This document shows positions 8,386 through 17,900 of a stretch of 64,000 nt of DNA, one piece after another. The translations under genes and the position numbers were made by a program. How positions within the stretch are numbered: position 1 is the first letter of the stretch; each line of letters opens with the position of its first letter. The DNA comes from Amycolatopsis jejuensis (GTDB taxonomy: Bacteria; Actinomycetota; Actinomycetes; Mycobacteriales; Pseudonocardiaceae), in contig NZ_JNYZ01000041.1 in NCBI RefSeq assembly GCF_000717335.1, forward strand, positions 31,585 through 95,584, written 5' to 3'. A model generated the notes under the pieces. It searched no databases. It saw only the letters and a program-made list of their open reading frames with translations, and had not been told where the DNA came from.

Positions 8386-10539
8386 ATGGCCGGGCTGCGC
8401 GACAAGCTTCCGCTCCTGCTGGGCGCGAAAACGGCGAAGGCACTCGCCGGTGCGCTCGACATCGAGACCGTCTCCGACCTGCTGCGCCATTACCCGCGCC
8501 GCTACGCCGAACGCGGCGAGCTCACCGACATCGCCGGGCTGGAGCTGGGCGAACACGCGACCGTGCTCGCGCGGATCGAGAAGATCAGCAAGCGGCGCAT
8601 GAAATCCCGTAACGGCACCATCCTCGACATGGTGATCACCGACGGCAAACGGCGGCTTGCGTGCGCGTTCTTCAACCAGGCGTGGCGCGAGAAGGAGCTG
8701 GCGCCGGGCAAGACCGGGCTGTTCGCGGGCAAGGTCACCGCCTTCCGCGACACGCTGCAGCTGGCCAACCCGGAGTACGAGCTCCTCGACGCCGAACGCG
8801 AAGCCGAGGCTGTCGACAACTTCCTCGCCGAGATCATCCCGGTGTACCCGGCAGCGCAAGGCATGCCGACGTGGTCGATCGCGAAATGCGTGCGGCAGGT
8901 GCTCGACGTGCTGGAGGTCGGCGACGACCCGATGCCGGAAGACCTGCGCAAGCGGCACGGCCTGCCCGGTCTGGAGCGGGCGTTGCGCGGTATCCACCGG
9001 CCCGAGGACTGGGCGCACCTGGAGTCGTCGCGGCACCGGCTCAAGTGGGACGAAGCGATGGCCGTGCAGCTGATTTTCGCGCAGCGAAGGCATTCCGCGG
9101 TGTCGCGCCCGGCGAAACCGAGCCCGCACACCGACGGCGGCCTCCTCGACGCGTTCGACAAGCGCCTGCCGTTCGACCTCACCGCAGGTCAGCGCGCGAT
9201 CGGCGACGAGATTTCCGCGGACCTGTCGTCCGAGCACCCGATGAACCGGCTGCTGCAGGGTGAGGTCGGTTCGGGCAAGACGGTGGTCGCGCTGCGGGCG
9301 ATGCTGCAGGTCGTCGATTCCGGACGGCAGGCAGCCATGCTTGCGCCCACCGAGGTGCTGGCGGCACAGCATGCGCGTTCGCTGCGGGAGATGCTCGGCT
9401 CGCTGGGGATGGCAGGCGAGCTGGGCGCCGCCGACAACGCCACCCGGATCACGTTGCTCACCGGGTCGATGGGCGCGAAGGAGCGCAAGAAAGCGTTGCT
9501 GGACACGGTGAGTGGCGAGTCAGGCATTATTGTCGGTACGCATGCGCTGATCCAGGATACCGTACAGTTCGCCGATCTGGGGCTCGTGGTGGTCGATGAG
9601 CAGCACCGATTCGGCGTCGAGCAGCGGGATGCGTTGCGGTCGCGCGGTTCCGATTCGACGAGCCCGCACGTCCTGGTCATGACGGCCACGCCGATCCCGC
9701 GCACGGTCGCGATGACGGTGTACGGCGACCTGGAAACGTCGGCGCTGCGCGAAATGCCGGTCGGCCGCTCGCCGATCAAGACGACGGTCGTTCCGGTGGC
9801 GGAGAAACCGGCGTGGCTCGACCGGGTGTGGCAGCGAGTCCGCGAGGAAGTCGGGAAGGGGCACCAGGCTTACGTCGTGTGCCCGCGGATCGGCGACGAA
9901 CCGCCGTCGGACAAGAGTGACAAGCGCCCACCGCTCGCGGTGCTGGACATCGCGCCGGATCTGGCCAACGGAGCCTTGCAGGGCTTGAAGATCGCCGCTC
10001 TGCACGGCCGGATGCCGACGGACGAGAAGGACGCCGTCATGCAGGCATTCGGCGCAGGCAAGGTGGAAGTGCTGGTCGCGACGACGGTGGTCGAGGTCGG
10101 CGTGAACGTCCCGAACGCGACGGCGATGGTCATCCTCGACGCCGACCGGTTCGGCGTGAGCCAGCTGCACCAGCTGCGTGGCCGCGTCGGCCGGGGGAGC
10201 GTGCCCGGATTGTGCTTGCTGGTAACGGAAACCCTGGACGGCACTTCGACTCGCGAACGACTGGCCGCCGTCGAGTCCACCACGGACGGTTTCGAGCTCT
10301 CCCGGCTGGACCTGGAACTACGCCGCGAGGGCGACATCCTGGGCGCGGCCCAGTCGGGCAAGCGGTCGGGCCTGAAGCTGCTGTCCCTCCTGCGCGACGA
10401 GGACGTAATCACCGAAGCGCGTACGCAAGCACAGGAAATCGTCGTGCGGGACCCGTCGCTCGGTTCTTATCCCGGCCTGGCGCAAATGGTGGCCGACGTC
10501 GTCGACCTGGAGCGGGCCGAGTACCTGGAGAAGAGTTGA
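8386..10539 (+). CDS. recG: ATP-dependent DNA helicase RecG
   Basis: RecG remodels stalled replication forks and Holliday junctions. The 717 residues have an N-terminal wedge/OB domain (about 1-170), then the helicase core: Walker A GEVGSGKTVVALRAML (about 293), DEQHRFGVEQR (about 403), TATPIPRTVAMTVYGDL, ATTVVEVGVNVPNA and QLHQLRGRVGRG. It starts 2 bp after the stop of the DAK2 gene, and its last codons overlap the TTG start of the next GNAT gene, so all three are likely one operon. Confidence 0.97.
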   Translation: MAGLRDKLPLLLGAKTAKALAGALDIETVSDLLRHYPRRYAERGELTDIAGLELGEHATVLARIEKISKRRMKSRNGTILDMVITDGKRRLACAFFNQAWREKELAPGKTGLFAGKVTAFRDTLQLANPEYELLDAEREAEAVDNFLAEIIPVYPAAQGMPTWSIAKCVRQVLDVLEVGDDPMPEDLRKRHGLPGLERALRGIHRPEDWAHLESSRHRLKWDEAMAVQLIFAQRRHSAVSRPAKPSPHTDGGLLDAFDKRLPFDLTAGQRAIGDEISADLSSEHPMNRLLQGEVGSGKTVVALRAMLQVVDSGRQAAMLAPTEVLAAQHARSLREMLGSLGMAGELGAADNATRITLLTGSMGAKERKKALLDTVSGESGIIVGTHALIQDTVQFADLGLVVVDEQHRFGVEQRDALRSRGSDSTSPHVLVMTATPIPRTVAMTVYGDLETSALREMPVGRSPIKTTVVPVAEKPAWLDRVWQRVREEVGKGHQAYVVCPRIGDEPPSDKSDKRPPLAVLDIAPDLANGALQGLKIAALHGRMPTDEKDAVMQAFGAGKVEVLVATTVVEVGVNVPNATAMVILDADRFGVSQLHQLRGRVGRGSVPGLCLLVTETLDGTSTRERLAAVESTTDGFELSRLDLELRREGDILGAAQSGKRSGLKLLSLLRDEDVITEARTQAQEIVVRDPSLGSYPGLAQMVADVVDLERAEYLEKS

Positions 10540-11066
10540 TCCGCACTGCTTTGCCGGGTGACGCAGCCGGCATCGCCGCGGTCCACGTAGCTTCCTGGCA
10601 AGCGGCTTACGCGGGTCTGCTACCGGACGATTTCCTGTCCGGCTTGTCGGTGGATTCTCGTACGGATTTCTGGGCTTCTCGCCTGGCCGACCCTTCGGCG
10701 CAGCACACAGTCCTGGTGTCGACCGACCCAGCCGGGCTCATCACGGGATTCGCCGCTTTCGGCCCAAGCCGGGACGAGGATGGTGCCGGTGCTGTTGCTG
10801 GTGCTGGTTTGACGGGCGAACTAGCGTCGCTGTACCTCCTGCCGTCCCACTGGGGCCGCGGAACAGGCCGAATCTTGCACGAACGATGCGTGGAGCTGCT
10901 TTCGGAGCGATTTCGCGAGGCGACGTTGTGGGTCCTGTCGACCAACGCCCGTGCGCGGAGGTTCTACGAACGAGCAGGCTGGATCGCCGACGGGACAACA
11001 AAAGTAGAGGCCCTGAGCACGGTGACTTTGGAAGAGGTCCGGTACCGGCTTGCGTTGCGTGGCTGA
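10536..11066 (+). CDS. GNAT family N-acetyltransferase
   Basis: A 176-residue GNAT protein: WQAAYAGLLPDDFL near the N-terminus, the acetyl-CoA loop SHWGRGTGRIL (about 110) and NARARRFYERAGW (about 145) are classic. The TTG start overlaps the recG stop by 3 bases (TTGA). Longer in-frame versions lie inside recG and have no start signal. The substrate is unknown. Its last 25 codons are followed by a near-copy of the gene end (see the repeat at 11042). Confidence 0.8.
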   Translation: MIRTALPGDAAGIAAVHVASWQAAYAGLLPDDFLSGLSVDSRTDFWASRLADPSAQHTVLVSTDPAGLITGFAAFGPSRDEDGAGAVAGAGLTGELASLYLLPSHWGRGTGRILHERCVELLSERFREATLWVLSTNARARRFYERAGWIADGTTKVEALSTVTLEEVRYRLALRG

Positions 11067-11101
11067 GCTTGAGTACCGGCTTGCATTGCGTGGCTGAGCT
11101 G
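11042..11101 (+). repeat. tandem duplication of the end of the GNAT gene
   Basis: A 29-bp segment at 11042-11070, including the stop codon, is repeated at 11073-11101 with two differences, so the gene end occurs twice in a row, 31 bp apart. Confidence 0.85.
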
Positions 11102-11523
11102 CAGCCTGGCGGGTCCGCCACCTGGTCGTCGGTGCTCCCCCCCCCGGTGGGATGCTGCGAGGCCGAGCTACGGTCGGCTCGCTTCGGGCAGAGCTGACGA
11201 GCGCGCTCCAGCGAGCACGATCCGCGGCCCGGTCGGGCGACAATTCGTTTTCGGGAAGCCCGCTGGGTTTCGGGAAGGCCGCGCCGCACTCCACCACTCG
11301 CTTCGCCGCTCGCCTTGCCATCTGCCTCACCCCGCCCCGCGCTCCGCGCCTTGCGTCTCGCACCTCACCCCGCCCCGCGCTCCGTGCCTCGCCCCTCGCA
11401 CCTCACTTCGCCGTTCGCCGCTCCGCGCCGCTCGCCTTGCCATCTGCCTCACGCCGCCCGGCTTTATGCCGCCCCGCCCGCGCCTCGCTTCGCCGCTCGC
11501 CTCACCCTCAACCCCCCGCTCCC
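11102..11523. other. non-coding, low-complexity C-rich tract
   Basis: No reading frame here has protein-like composition. From about 11300 the strand is a mosaic of CGCTCGCC, CTCACCCCGCCCCGC and CCTCGC-type words; for example CGCTTCGCCGCTCGCC and CCTTGCCATCTGCCTCAC each occur twice. It looks like decayed tandem repeats between the recG operon and the convergent TetR gene. Confidence 0.6.
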
Positions 11524-12138
11524 TCAAACCCCCCGCTCCCTCAGCACCCCCGCCCGCGCCGCAATAGCCGCCGCCTCCGCAGCCATTCCCGCACTCTCCT
11601 CCGAAACCGGCTCACGCGACACGAACAGCCGGTAGAAAACCGGCCCACACGCCAAGCGGGTCACCTCGTCCGGATCGGTGTCGGCAGGCACCTCTCCCCG
11701 CGCCACCGCCCGCTGCACTACCACCGCCGCCCGCGAATGCCGGTCCCGGTAGAACGCACGCAACGCCTCCGCCGCGCGCTCCGACTGGAACCCCGCCAGC
11801 ACCGCAGCCATCGGCAGTTCCCGAGACCCCGCGGTCGTGAAGGTCCGCACCACCTCCAGCACCATCTCGCGCAAGTCACCGGCCAATGAACCGGTGTCCG
11901 CCGGGCTCCACGGTTCCTCCGCGCCCAATTCGAGCGCAGCCGCGACCAAGCCCTCCCGCGATTCCCACCGCCGGTACACCGTCGTCTTGTGCACCCCCGA
12001 CCGCTCGGCCACCGCCTCGACGCTCAGCTCACCGAACCCGACCTCCGCCAGCAGGTCGAGCGTTGCCCGCAAAACGGCGACGCGCGTGCGTTCCGTCCGG
12101 CCGCCCGGTCGGCGCGTGCCAGGCAATTCGGTTGCCAA
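11524..12138 (-). CDS. TetR family transcriptional regulator
   Basis: 204 residues with an N-terminal TetR helix-turn-helix (about 20-65: VAERSGVHKTTVYRRWESRE) and a C-terminal ligand domain of the AcrR/TetR_C_11 type. It starts at TTG 12138 with GGGAG at suitable spacing. The divergent gene is an erythromycin-esterase-like enzyme only 31 bp away, and an inverted repeat lies in this gap, so it most likely represses that gene and itself (inference). The ligand is unknown. Confidence 0.88.
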   Translation of the reverse strand: MATELPGTRRPGGRTERTRVAVLRATLDLLAEVGFGELSVEAVAERSGVHKTTVYRRWESREGLVAAALELGAEEPWSPADTGSLAGDLREMVLEVVRTFTTAGSRELPMAAVLAGFQSERAAEALRAFYRDRHSRAAVVVQRAVARGEVPADTDPDEVTRLACGPVFYRLFVSREPVSEESAGMAAEAAAIAARAGVLRERGV

Positions 12139-12156
12139 TCACTACTCCCGTTGCGT

Positions 12157-12178
12157 TAGTGTCGCCAGTATGACACTA
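12157..12178. promoter_or_regulatory. candidate TetR operator
   Basis: Inverted repeat TAGTGTC-8 bp-GACACTA between the divergent TetR and esterase genes. The right arm overlaps the esterase start codon, fitting repression of both genes. Confidence 0.5.
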
Positions 12179-13387
12179 CTCGGCGCCCGTTCGCCGCTGG
12201 ACGGCGACGTCACCCCGATCACCGACCTGATCGGCGACGCGCGCATCGTCGCGATCGGCGAGAACAACCACCACATCCGCGAATTCGGTGAGCTCCGCTT
12301 CCAGTTGCTGCGCCGGCTCGTGGAGGACCACGGGTTCACCGTGCTCGGCTTCGAATCGGGCTTCGCCGAGGGCGACCGGGTGGAGCGATGGCTGCGTGGT
12401 GGCCCCGGCGACGTCGCCGAAATCGCGCGAGACGGATTCACCTTCACCCTCGGCGACTCGCCCGAGATGCACGACATGCTCACCTGGCTGCGCAGCCACG
12501 GCGGCGTCCGCTACACCGGCCTTGACCTGCCGAGCTCGAGTGGCTCTCCGCAACCGGCACTGCAGGCGGTCCGGAGCTTCATCGAGGAGGTGGATCCCGA
12601 TGTCCTTCCGCTGGTCGACGCCGCAATCCGGGCGGCCGGGCCGTACTCCGCGGTCAGCAACGCCGTCGCGCCTGGCCGTTACGAGGCAATGGCCGATTCC
12701 GAACGCGACGCTGCTACCACGGCCTTGACGACGCTCGTTGCCCACCTTCGCTCGCTGTCGCCCATTTATCGGCAACGGAGCGAAGGCCACCGCTACACCA
12801 TTGCCGAGCATCACGCGGTCGGCGCGCTTCGCGTTGACATGTACCTGCGAGAGCTGAAGGCGATGATGTCGGGAACAGCGCCGTCGCTACAGAGCTCTTC
12901 GCGCGACACGTACATGGCGTCGACCGTGAAGCTGCTTCGCCGGCTGTACGGCGAAGGCGAGAAGATCGTGGTGATGGTCCACAACGGACACCTGCAGCGC
13001 GTACCGTTCGCCGCTTTACCGACCATGACGTTCCCTTCGGCGGGTACGCACCTCGCGGAGGCCTTCGGTGACGACTATTTCGCTCTCGGTCTCACCGCCG
13101 GTACCGGGACCACCACCGGTCTCGAGCCGGATGGCGGCGAACGACTCGGCTTCCGCGCCTTTGCGCAAGATTTGCCACCAATCGCCGATGGAAGCGTCGA
13201 AGCGGCGTTGACCAGCGCGGATCCGTGTGTGGTCGATTTTCGGCAACACCGCGCAAGCGGCATCGCGGGACCGTCGAGCATCCGGCACGCGCACATGTTC
13301 TCGCCAGTCGACGTCGCGCAAGCCTTCGACGCGCTCGTCTACCTGCCAACCATGTCGGTCAGCGCGCACCTCGCCTCCGCGAAGTAA
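12170..13387 (+). CDS. erythromycin-esterase-like protein
   Basis: 405 residues of the Ere/succinoglycan-biosynthesis esterase family. The N-terminal VAIGENNHHIREF carries the glutamate and histidine at the position of the Ere GExxH motif, FTVLGFESGF supplies a second acidic residue, and VVMVHNGHLQR (about 268) supplies the C-terminal histidine. Ere enzymes hydrolyse macrolide lactones, but many family members act on other substrates. The substrate here is unproven. The long upstream reading frame is not used: ATG 12170 gives the family N-terminus and lies opposite the TetR gene. Confidence 0.8.
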   Translation: MTLLGARSPLDGDVTPITDLIGDARIVAIGENNHHIREFGELRFQLLRRLVEDHGFTVLGFESGFAEGDRVERWLRGGPGDVAEIARDGFTFTLGDSPEMHDMLTWLRSHGGVRYTGLDLPSSSGSPQPALQAVRSFIEEVDPDVLPLVDAAIRAAGPYSAVSNAVAPGRYEAMADSERDAATTALTTLVAHLRSLSPIYRQRSEGHRYTIAEHHAVGALRVDMYLRELKAMMSGTAPSLQSSSRDTYMASTVKLLRRLYGEGEKIVVMVHNGHLQRVPFAALPTMTFPSAGTHLAEAFGDDYFALGLTAGTGTTTGLEPDGGERLGFRAFAQDLPPIADGSVEAALTSADPCVVDFRQHRASGIAGPSSIRHAHMFSPVDVAQAFDALVYLPTMSVSAHLASAK

Positions 13388-13388
13388 C

Positions 13389-13721
13389 TCACTCGGCCAA
13401 CAGCGGCTCAAACCGGCGGTACGCGTCGTAGTTGCGGAAGTGCCGGGCGTACAGGTCGGCGTCGCGCGTCAGGTCCTCATCGAGGGCTCGCGCGACGTCG
13501 ACGATGCGCTTGCACGTCCACGTGATCACCTCGCCTTCTTCGTTGCGGTAGCTGCCCGTCTCACGCTCAGCGCGGCGACGCACCGCTTCGCGCGCTTCGT
13601 CCTCGCTGTCGGCGTACACGAGCACGAAGTCTTCGCGATACAGCGCTTCGTACGTCGGCGAAGCGCTCGTTGCCTCGTACAAGACCACGGCGACGTAAAC
13701 CGTTTCTCCTTGACCGATCAT
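13389..13721 (-). CDS. DUF4288 protein
   Basis: A 110-residue cytoplasmic protein beginning MIGQGETVYVAVVLYEATS. The pattern of strand, LYREDFVLVYADSEDEAR and ITWTCKRIVDV fits the DUF4288 family, whose function is unknown. ATG 13721 is preferred because the upstream extension is unlike the family. The stop lies 1 bp from the stop of the convergent esterase gene. Confidence 0.8.
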   Translation of the reverse strand: MIGQGETVYVAVVLYEATSASPTYEALYREDFVLVYADSEDEAREAVRRRAERETGSYRNEEGEVITWTCKRIVDVARALDEDLTRDADLYARHFRNYDAYRRFEPLLAE

Positions 13722-13788
13722 GCTGAAAACTGTCCCCGGGGTGGGTGCCGCGGGCCAAGCGATTTGCGGACCGGGACCAGCCGATCGG

Positions 13789-13813
13789 GTGCCCCCATCG
13801 AGTGCCCCCATCG
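13789..13813. promoter_or_regulatory. direct repeat upstream of the subtilase gene
   Basis: GTGCCCCCATCG occurs twice with a 13-bp offset (13789-13800 and 13802-13813), 48-72 bp before the subtilase start. It could be a regulator binding site or slippage product. Confidence 0.35.
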
Positions 13814-13860
13814 TGTGACGTCGAGTTGCCGTTCGATGGCGACCGGGATACGACGCAGGC

Positions 13861-14793
13861 ATGCGGAACCGAGTGGCGCGTGGTCTTTTTCTGGCAACTC
13901 TGACGTTTCTCCTGGTCATCGGCATGCAACCGGCTGCCCTCGCGGCCGGCGGGACCCAGCTCAACCCGCCGAGCTGGGCACTCGACCGGATCGATCAGCG
14001 GACCGGCCTCGACCAGAAGTACCACTACGACACGGACGGTTCGGGCGTCACCGTTTACGTGATCGACAGCGGCGTCGATGCCAAACATCCCGATCTGCAA
14101 CACCGCGTTCTTCCGGGCAAGGATTTCCTCACCAACGGCACGGACACGTCGGACACCAACGGCCACGGCACCCGGGTCGCCGGGATCATCGCCGGGCATA
14201 GCTATGGCGTCGCCAAGGGCGCCCAGATCTTCCCGGTCCGCGTACTCGACAAGGCGGGTGGCGGAGCCACCGACACGATCATCGCGGGCCTGAACTGGGT
14301 TGCCGAAAATGCGCATCAGCCGGCGGTCGCCGTGCTGGGTATCGGTGGCGTCCCGAACGAGCAGCTCGACAATGCGGTCAGCGGCGTTGCCGCTGTGATG
14401 CCGATCGTGGTCCCGGCGGGGGAGGGCGGCACCGACTCGAGCCAGGTTTCGCCCGCGCGGGTCGCGGCCGCGCTGACCGTGGGCGCGAGCGACGTCCAGG
14501 ACCAGGTCGCGAGCTTCTCGAACTTCGGCAGCCCGCTCGACCTGTACGCACCCGGCGTCGACATTCCGGCGCCGATCGCCGGCACCGCGGACGTCGCCAC
14601 GCTGTCCGGCACCTCGATGGCGGCGGCCGTCGCCGCGGGCGCAGTTGCCATTTACCGGTCAGCGCACCCGGATGCGGCGCCCAACGCGGTCGGTGAGGCC
14701 ATCGTCCGGAATGCGACCCCGGACGCGATCAAAAACGTGCCCGCCGGGACGGCGAATCGCCTGCTGTGCACGCTGTCCGCGGAGAAGCCCTGA
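13861..14793 (+). CDS. secreted S8 (subtilisin-like) protease with altered oxyanion site
   Basis: 310 residues with a signal peptide (about 1-29, cleavage near ALAA) followed directly by the catalytic domain; there is no I9 propeptide. The triad is present: Asp69 (VIDSGVD), His102 (NGHGTRVAG) and Ser252 (SGTSMAAA). The oxyanion asparagine, normally in an AAGN motif, is replaced: PIVVPAGEGG places Glu188 there. The residues after the serine (usually SMAAPH) are AAAV. The fold resembles aqualysin/proteinase K types (WALDRIDQRTGLDQ). Reduced or changed activity is likely (inference). Confidence 0.85.
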   Translation: MRNRVARGLFLATLTFLLVIGMQPAALAAGGTQLNPPSWALDRIDQRTGLDQKYHYDTDGSGVTVYVIDSGVDAKHPDLQHRVLPGKDFLTNGTDTSDTNGHGTRVAGIIAGHSYGVAKGAQIFPVRVLDKAGGGATDTIIAGLNWVAENAHQPAVAVLGIGGVPNEQLDNAVSGVAAVMPIVVPAGEGGTDSSQVSPARVAAALTVGASDVQDQVASFSNFGSPLDLYAPGVDIPAPIAGTADVATLSGTSMAAAVAAGAVAIYRSAHPDAAPNAVGEAIVRNATPDAIKNVPAGTANRLLCTLSAEKP

Positions 14794-14936
14794 CGGTTGC
14801 GGGACCAGCGCTCGAACCAGCATCATGCACGCAGGTCGACGCGCATGATGTCCATCACTTGGACTACGGCTCCCGTACCGCGGGATGAACCGGGTAACGT
14901 GCCTTCGATACCGATCCGAAACGGGAAGGACCGGGC

Positions 14937-17900
14937 ATGTTCCGCAAAGTGCTGGTGGCCAATCGCGGCGAAATCGCGATCCGGGCGTTCCGCGCAGGTT
15001 ACGAACTGGGCGCGGGCACAGTTGCCGTGTTTCCGCACGAAGACCGCAACTCGCTGCATCGGCTGAAGGCCGACGAGGCATACGAAATCGGTGAGCCGGG
15101 GCATCCGGTCCGCGCATATCTTTCGGTCGAGGCGATCGTCGAAGCCGCCAAGAAGGCGGGTGCGGACGCGGTCTATCCGGGCTATGGCTTCCTGTCGGAG
15201 AACCCCGACCTGGCCAAGGCCTGTGAAGAGGCGGGGATCACTTTTGTCGGCCCGAGCGCCGAAATCCTTGAACTGACCGGTAACAAGGCCCGCGCGGTCA
15301 AAGCGGCACGCGATGCCGGTGTCCCGGTACTCGGTTCCTCGCAGCCGTCCAGCAATGTCGACGAGCTGGTGGCCGCAGCCGACGAGCTCGGTTTCCCGGT
15401 GTTCGTCAAAGCGGTTGCCGGAGGTGGTGGCCGCGGCATGCGGCGGGTCGAGGACCCGGCCCTGCTGCGCGAATCGATCGAGGCCGCGGCCCGAGAGGCC
15501 GAATCGGCGTTCGGCGACCCGACCGTGTTCCTCGAAAAGGCCGTCGTCGAACCGCGGCACATCGAGGTCCAGATCCTCGCCGACGGCGAGGGCAACGTGA
15601 TTCACCTCTTCGAGCGTGACTGTTCCGTGCAGCGCCGGCACCAGAAGGTCGTCGAGCTGGCTCCGGCGCCGAATCTCGATCCCGAGCTGCGGGACCGGAT
15701 TTGTGCCGATGCCGTGAAATTCGCCCGGCAGATCGGCTACCGCAACGCCGGTACCGTCGAGTTCCTGCTCGACCGGCAGGGCAACCACGTCTTCATCGAG
15801 ATGAACCCGCGCATCCAGGTCGAGCACACGGTGACCGAGGAGGTCACCGACGTCGACCTCGTGCAGTCCCAGCTGCGCATCGCGTCCGGGGAAAACCTGG
15901 CCGACCTGGGCCTTTCGCAGGACAAGATCTACCTGCGCGGCGCCGCGCTGCAGTGCCGCATCACCACCGAGGATCCGGCCAACGGCTTCCGTCCGGACAC
16001 CGGCATGATCAGCGCGTACCGCTCACCTGGCGGTTCGGGCATCCGGCTCGACGGCGGAACTGCGTTCTCCGGCACGGAAATCAGCGCCCACTTCGACTCG
16101 CTTCTGGTCAAACTCACCTGCCGCGGCCGCGACTTCCGCACCGCAGTCGGCCGCGCCCGCCGCGCGGTCGCCGAGTTCCGTATCCGCGGAGTGGCGACGA
16201 ACATCCCGTTCCTCCAGGCAGTGCTCGACGACCCGGACTTCCGCGAGGGCAACGTAACCACGTCGTTCATCGAGGAACGACCGCACCTGCTCACGGCGCG
16301 CCACTCCGCCGACCGCGGCACGCGGCTGCTCACCTACCTCGCCGACCAGACGGTGAACCGTCCGCACGGCGAACGTCCGCGCACGCCCGAAGCCGCCACG
16401 AAGCTGCCGAAGCTCCCCGCCGACCTCACGCCGCCGGACGGCTCCAAGCAGAAGCTGACCGAACTCGGCCCGGAAGGCTTCGCACGCTGGCTTCGCGAGT
16501 CGCCGCTGCTCGGCGTCACTGACACCACCTTCCGCGACGCGCACCAGTCACTGCTCGCCACCCGGGTGCGCACGAAGGACCTGCTCGCCGTGGCTCCGGT
16601 CGTCGCCGCGACCGTGCCGCAGCTGCTGTCCCTGGAATGCTGGGGCGGCGCGACCTACGACGTCGCCCTCCGCTTCCTCGCCGAGGACCCGTGGGAACGG
16701 CTGGCGCAACTGCGCAAGGCGGTGCCGAACATCTGCTTGCAGATGTTGCTGCGCGGCCGCAACACCGTGGGCTACACGCCCTACCCGACCGAGGTCACCA
16801 CGGCCTTCGTCGAGGAGGCCACCGCAACCGGCATCGACATCTTCCGCATCTTCGACGCCCTCAACGACGTCGAGCAGATGCGTCCGGCCATCGAGGCGGT
16901 CCGCGGCACCGGTACTGCGGTCGCCGAGGTCGCACTCTGCTACACCTCCGATCTGTCCGATCCGAACGAAAAGCTGTACACGCTCGACTACTACCTCAAG
17001 CTCGCCGAGCAAATCGTGGGCGCCGGCGCGCACATCCTGGCCATCAAGGACATGGCCGGTCTGCTTCGCGCCCCCGCCGCCGCACGGCTGGTCACCGCGC
17101 TGCGCAAGGAGTTCGACCTCCCGGTGCACATCCACACGCACGACACCGCAGGCGGCCAGCTGGCCACCTACCTGGCTGCGATCCAGGCCGGTGCCGACGC
17201 GGTGGACGGCGCCGTTTCGTCGATGGCGGGCACTACGTCCCAGCCGTCGCTCGGCTCCATCGTCGCGGCCACCGACCACTCGGACCGCAGCACCGGTCTC
17301 GACCTGCACGCGATCGGCGACCTGGAGCCGTACTGGGAGAGCGTCCGCAAGATCTACGCACCGTTCGAGGCCGGACTCGCATCGCCCACCGGTCGCGTCT
17401 ACGACCACGAGATCCCCGGCGGCCAGCTCTCCAACCTGCGCACGCAGGCCATCGCGCTGGGCCTCGGCGACCGGTTCGAGGACATCGAAGCCATGTACGC
17501 CGCGGCCGACAAGATCCTCGGCCACCTCGTGAAGGTCACGCCTTCGTCCAAAGTGGTCGGTGACCTCGCGCTGCACCTCGTCGGCGCCGGCGTGTCCCCG
17601 GCGGACTTCGAGGCGGAGCCGAACAAGTTCGACATCCCGGACTCGGTGATCGGCTTCCTGCGCGGCGAGCTCGGCGACCCGCCCGGCGGCTGGCCGGAAC
17701 CGTTCCGCACCAAGGCACTCGAGGGCCGTTCCGCGGCCAAGCCGGTCGCCGAACTGTCCGAAGAGGACCACAAGGAACTCACCGACGACCGCCGCGCGGC
17801 GCTCAACCGGCTGCTGTTCCCCGGGCCCACCAAGGAATTCCTCGCGCACCGCGACGCCTACGGCGACACCAGCGTGCTCCCGAGCAAAGACTTCTTCTAC

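Noticed and set aside
11837..12169. N-terminal extension of the esterase-like protein
   Set aside because: It lies fully antisense to the TetR gene and has no homology to the esterase family.
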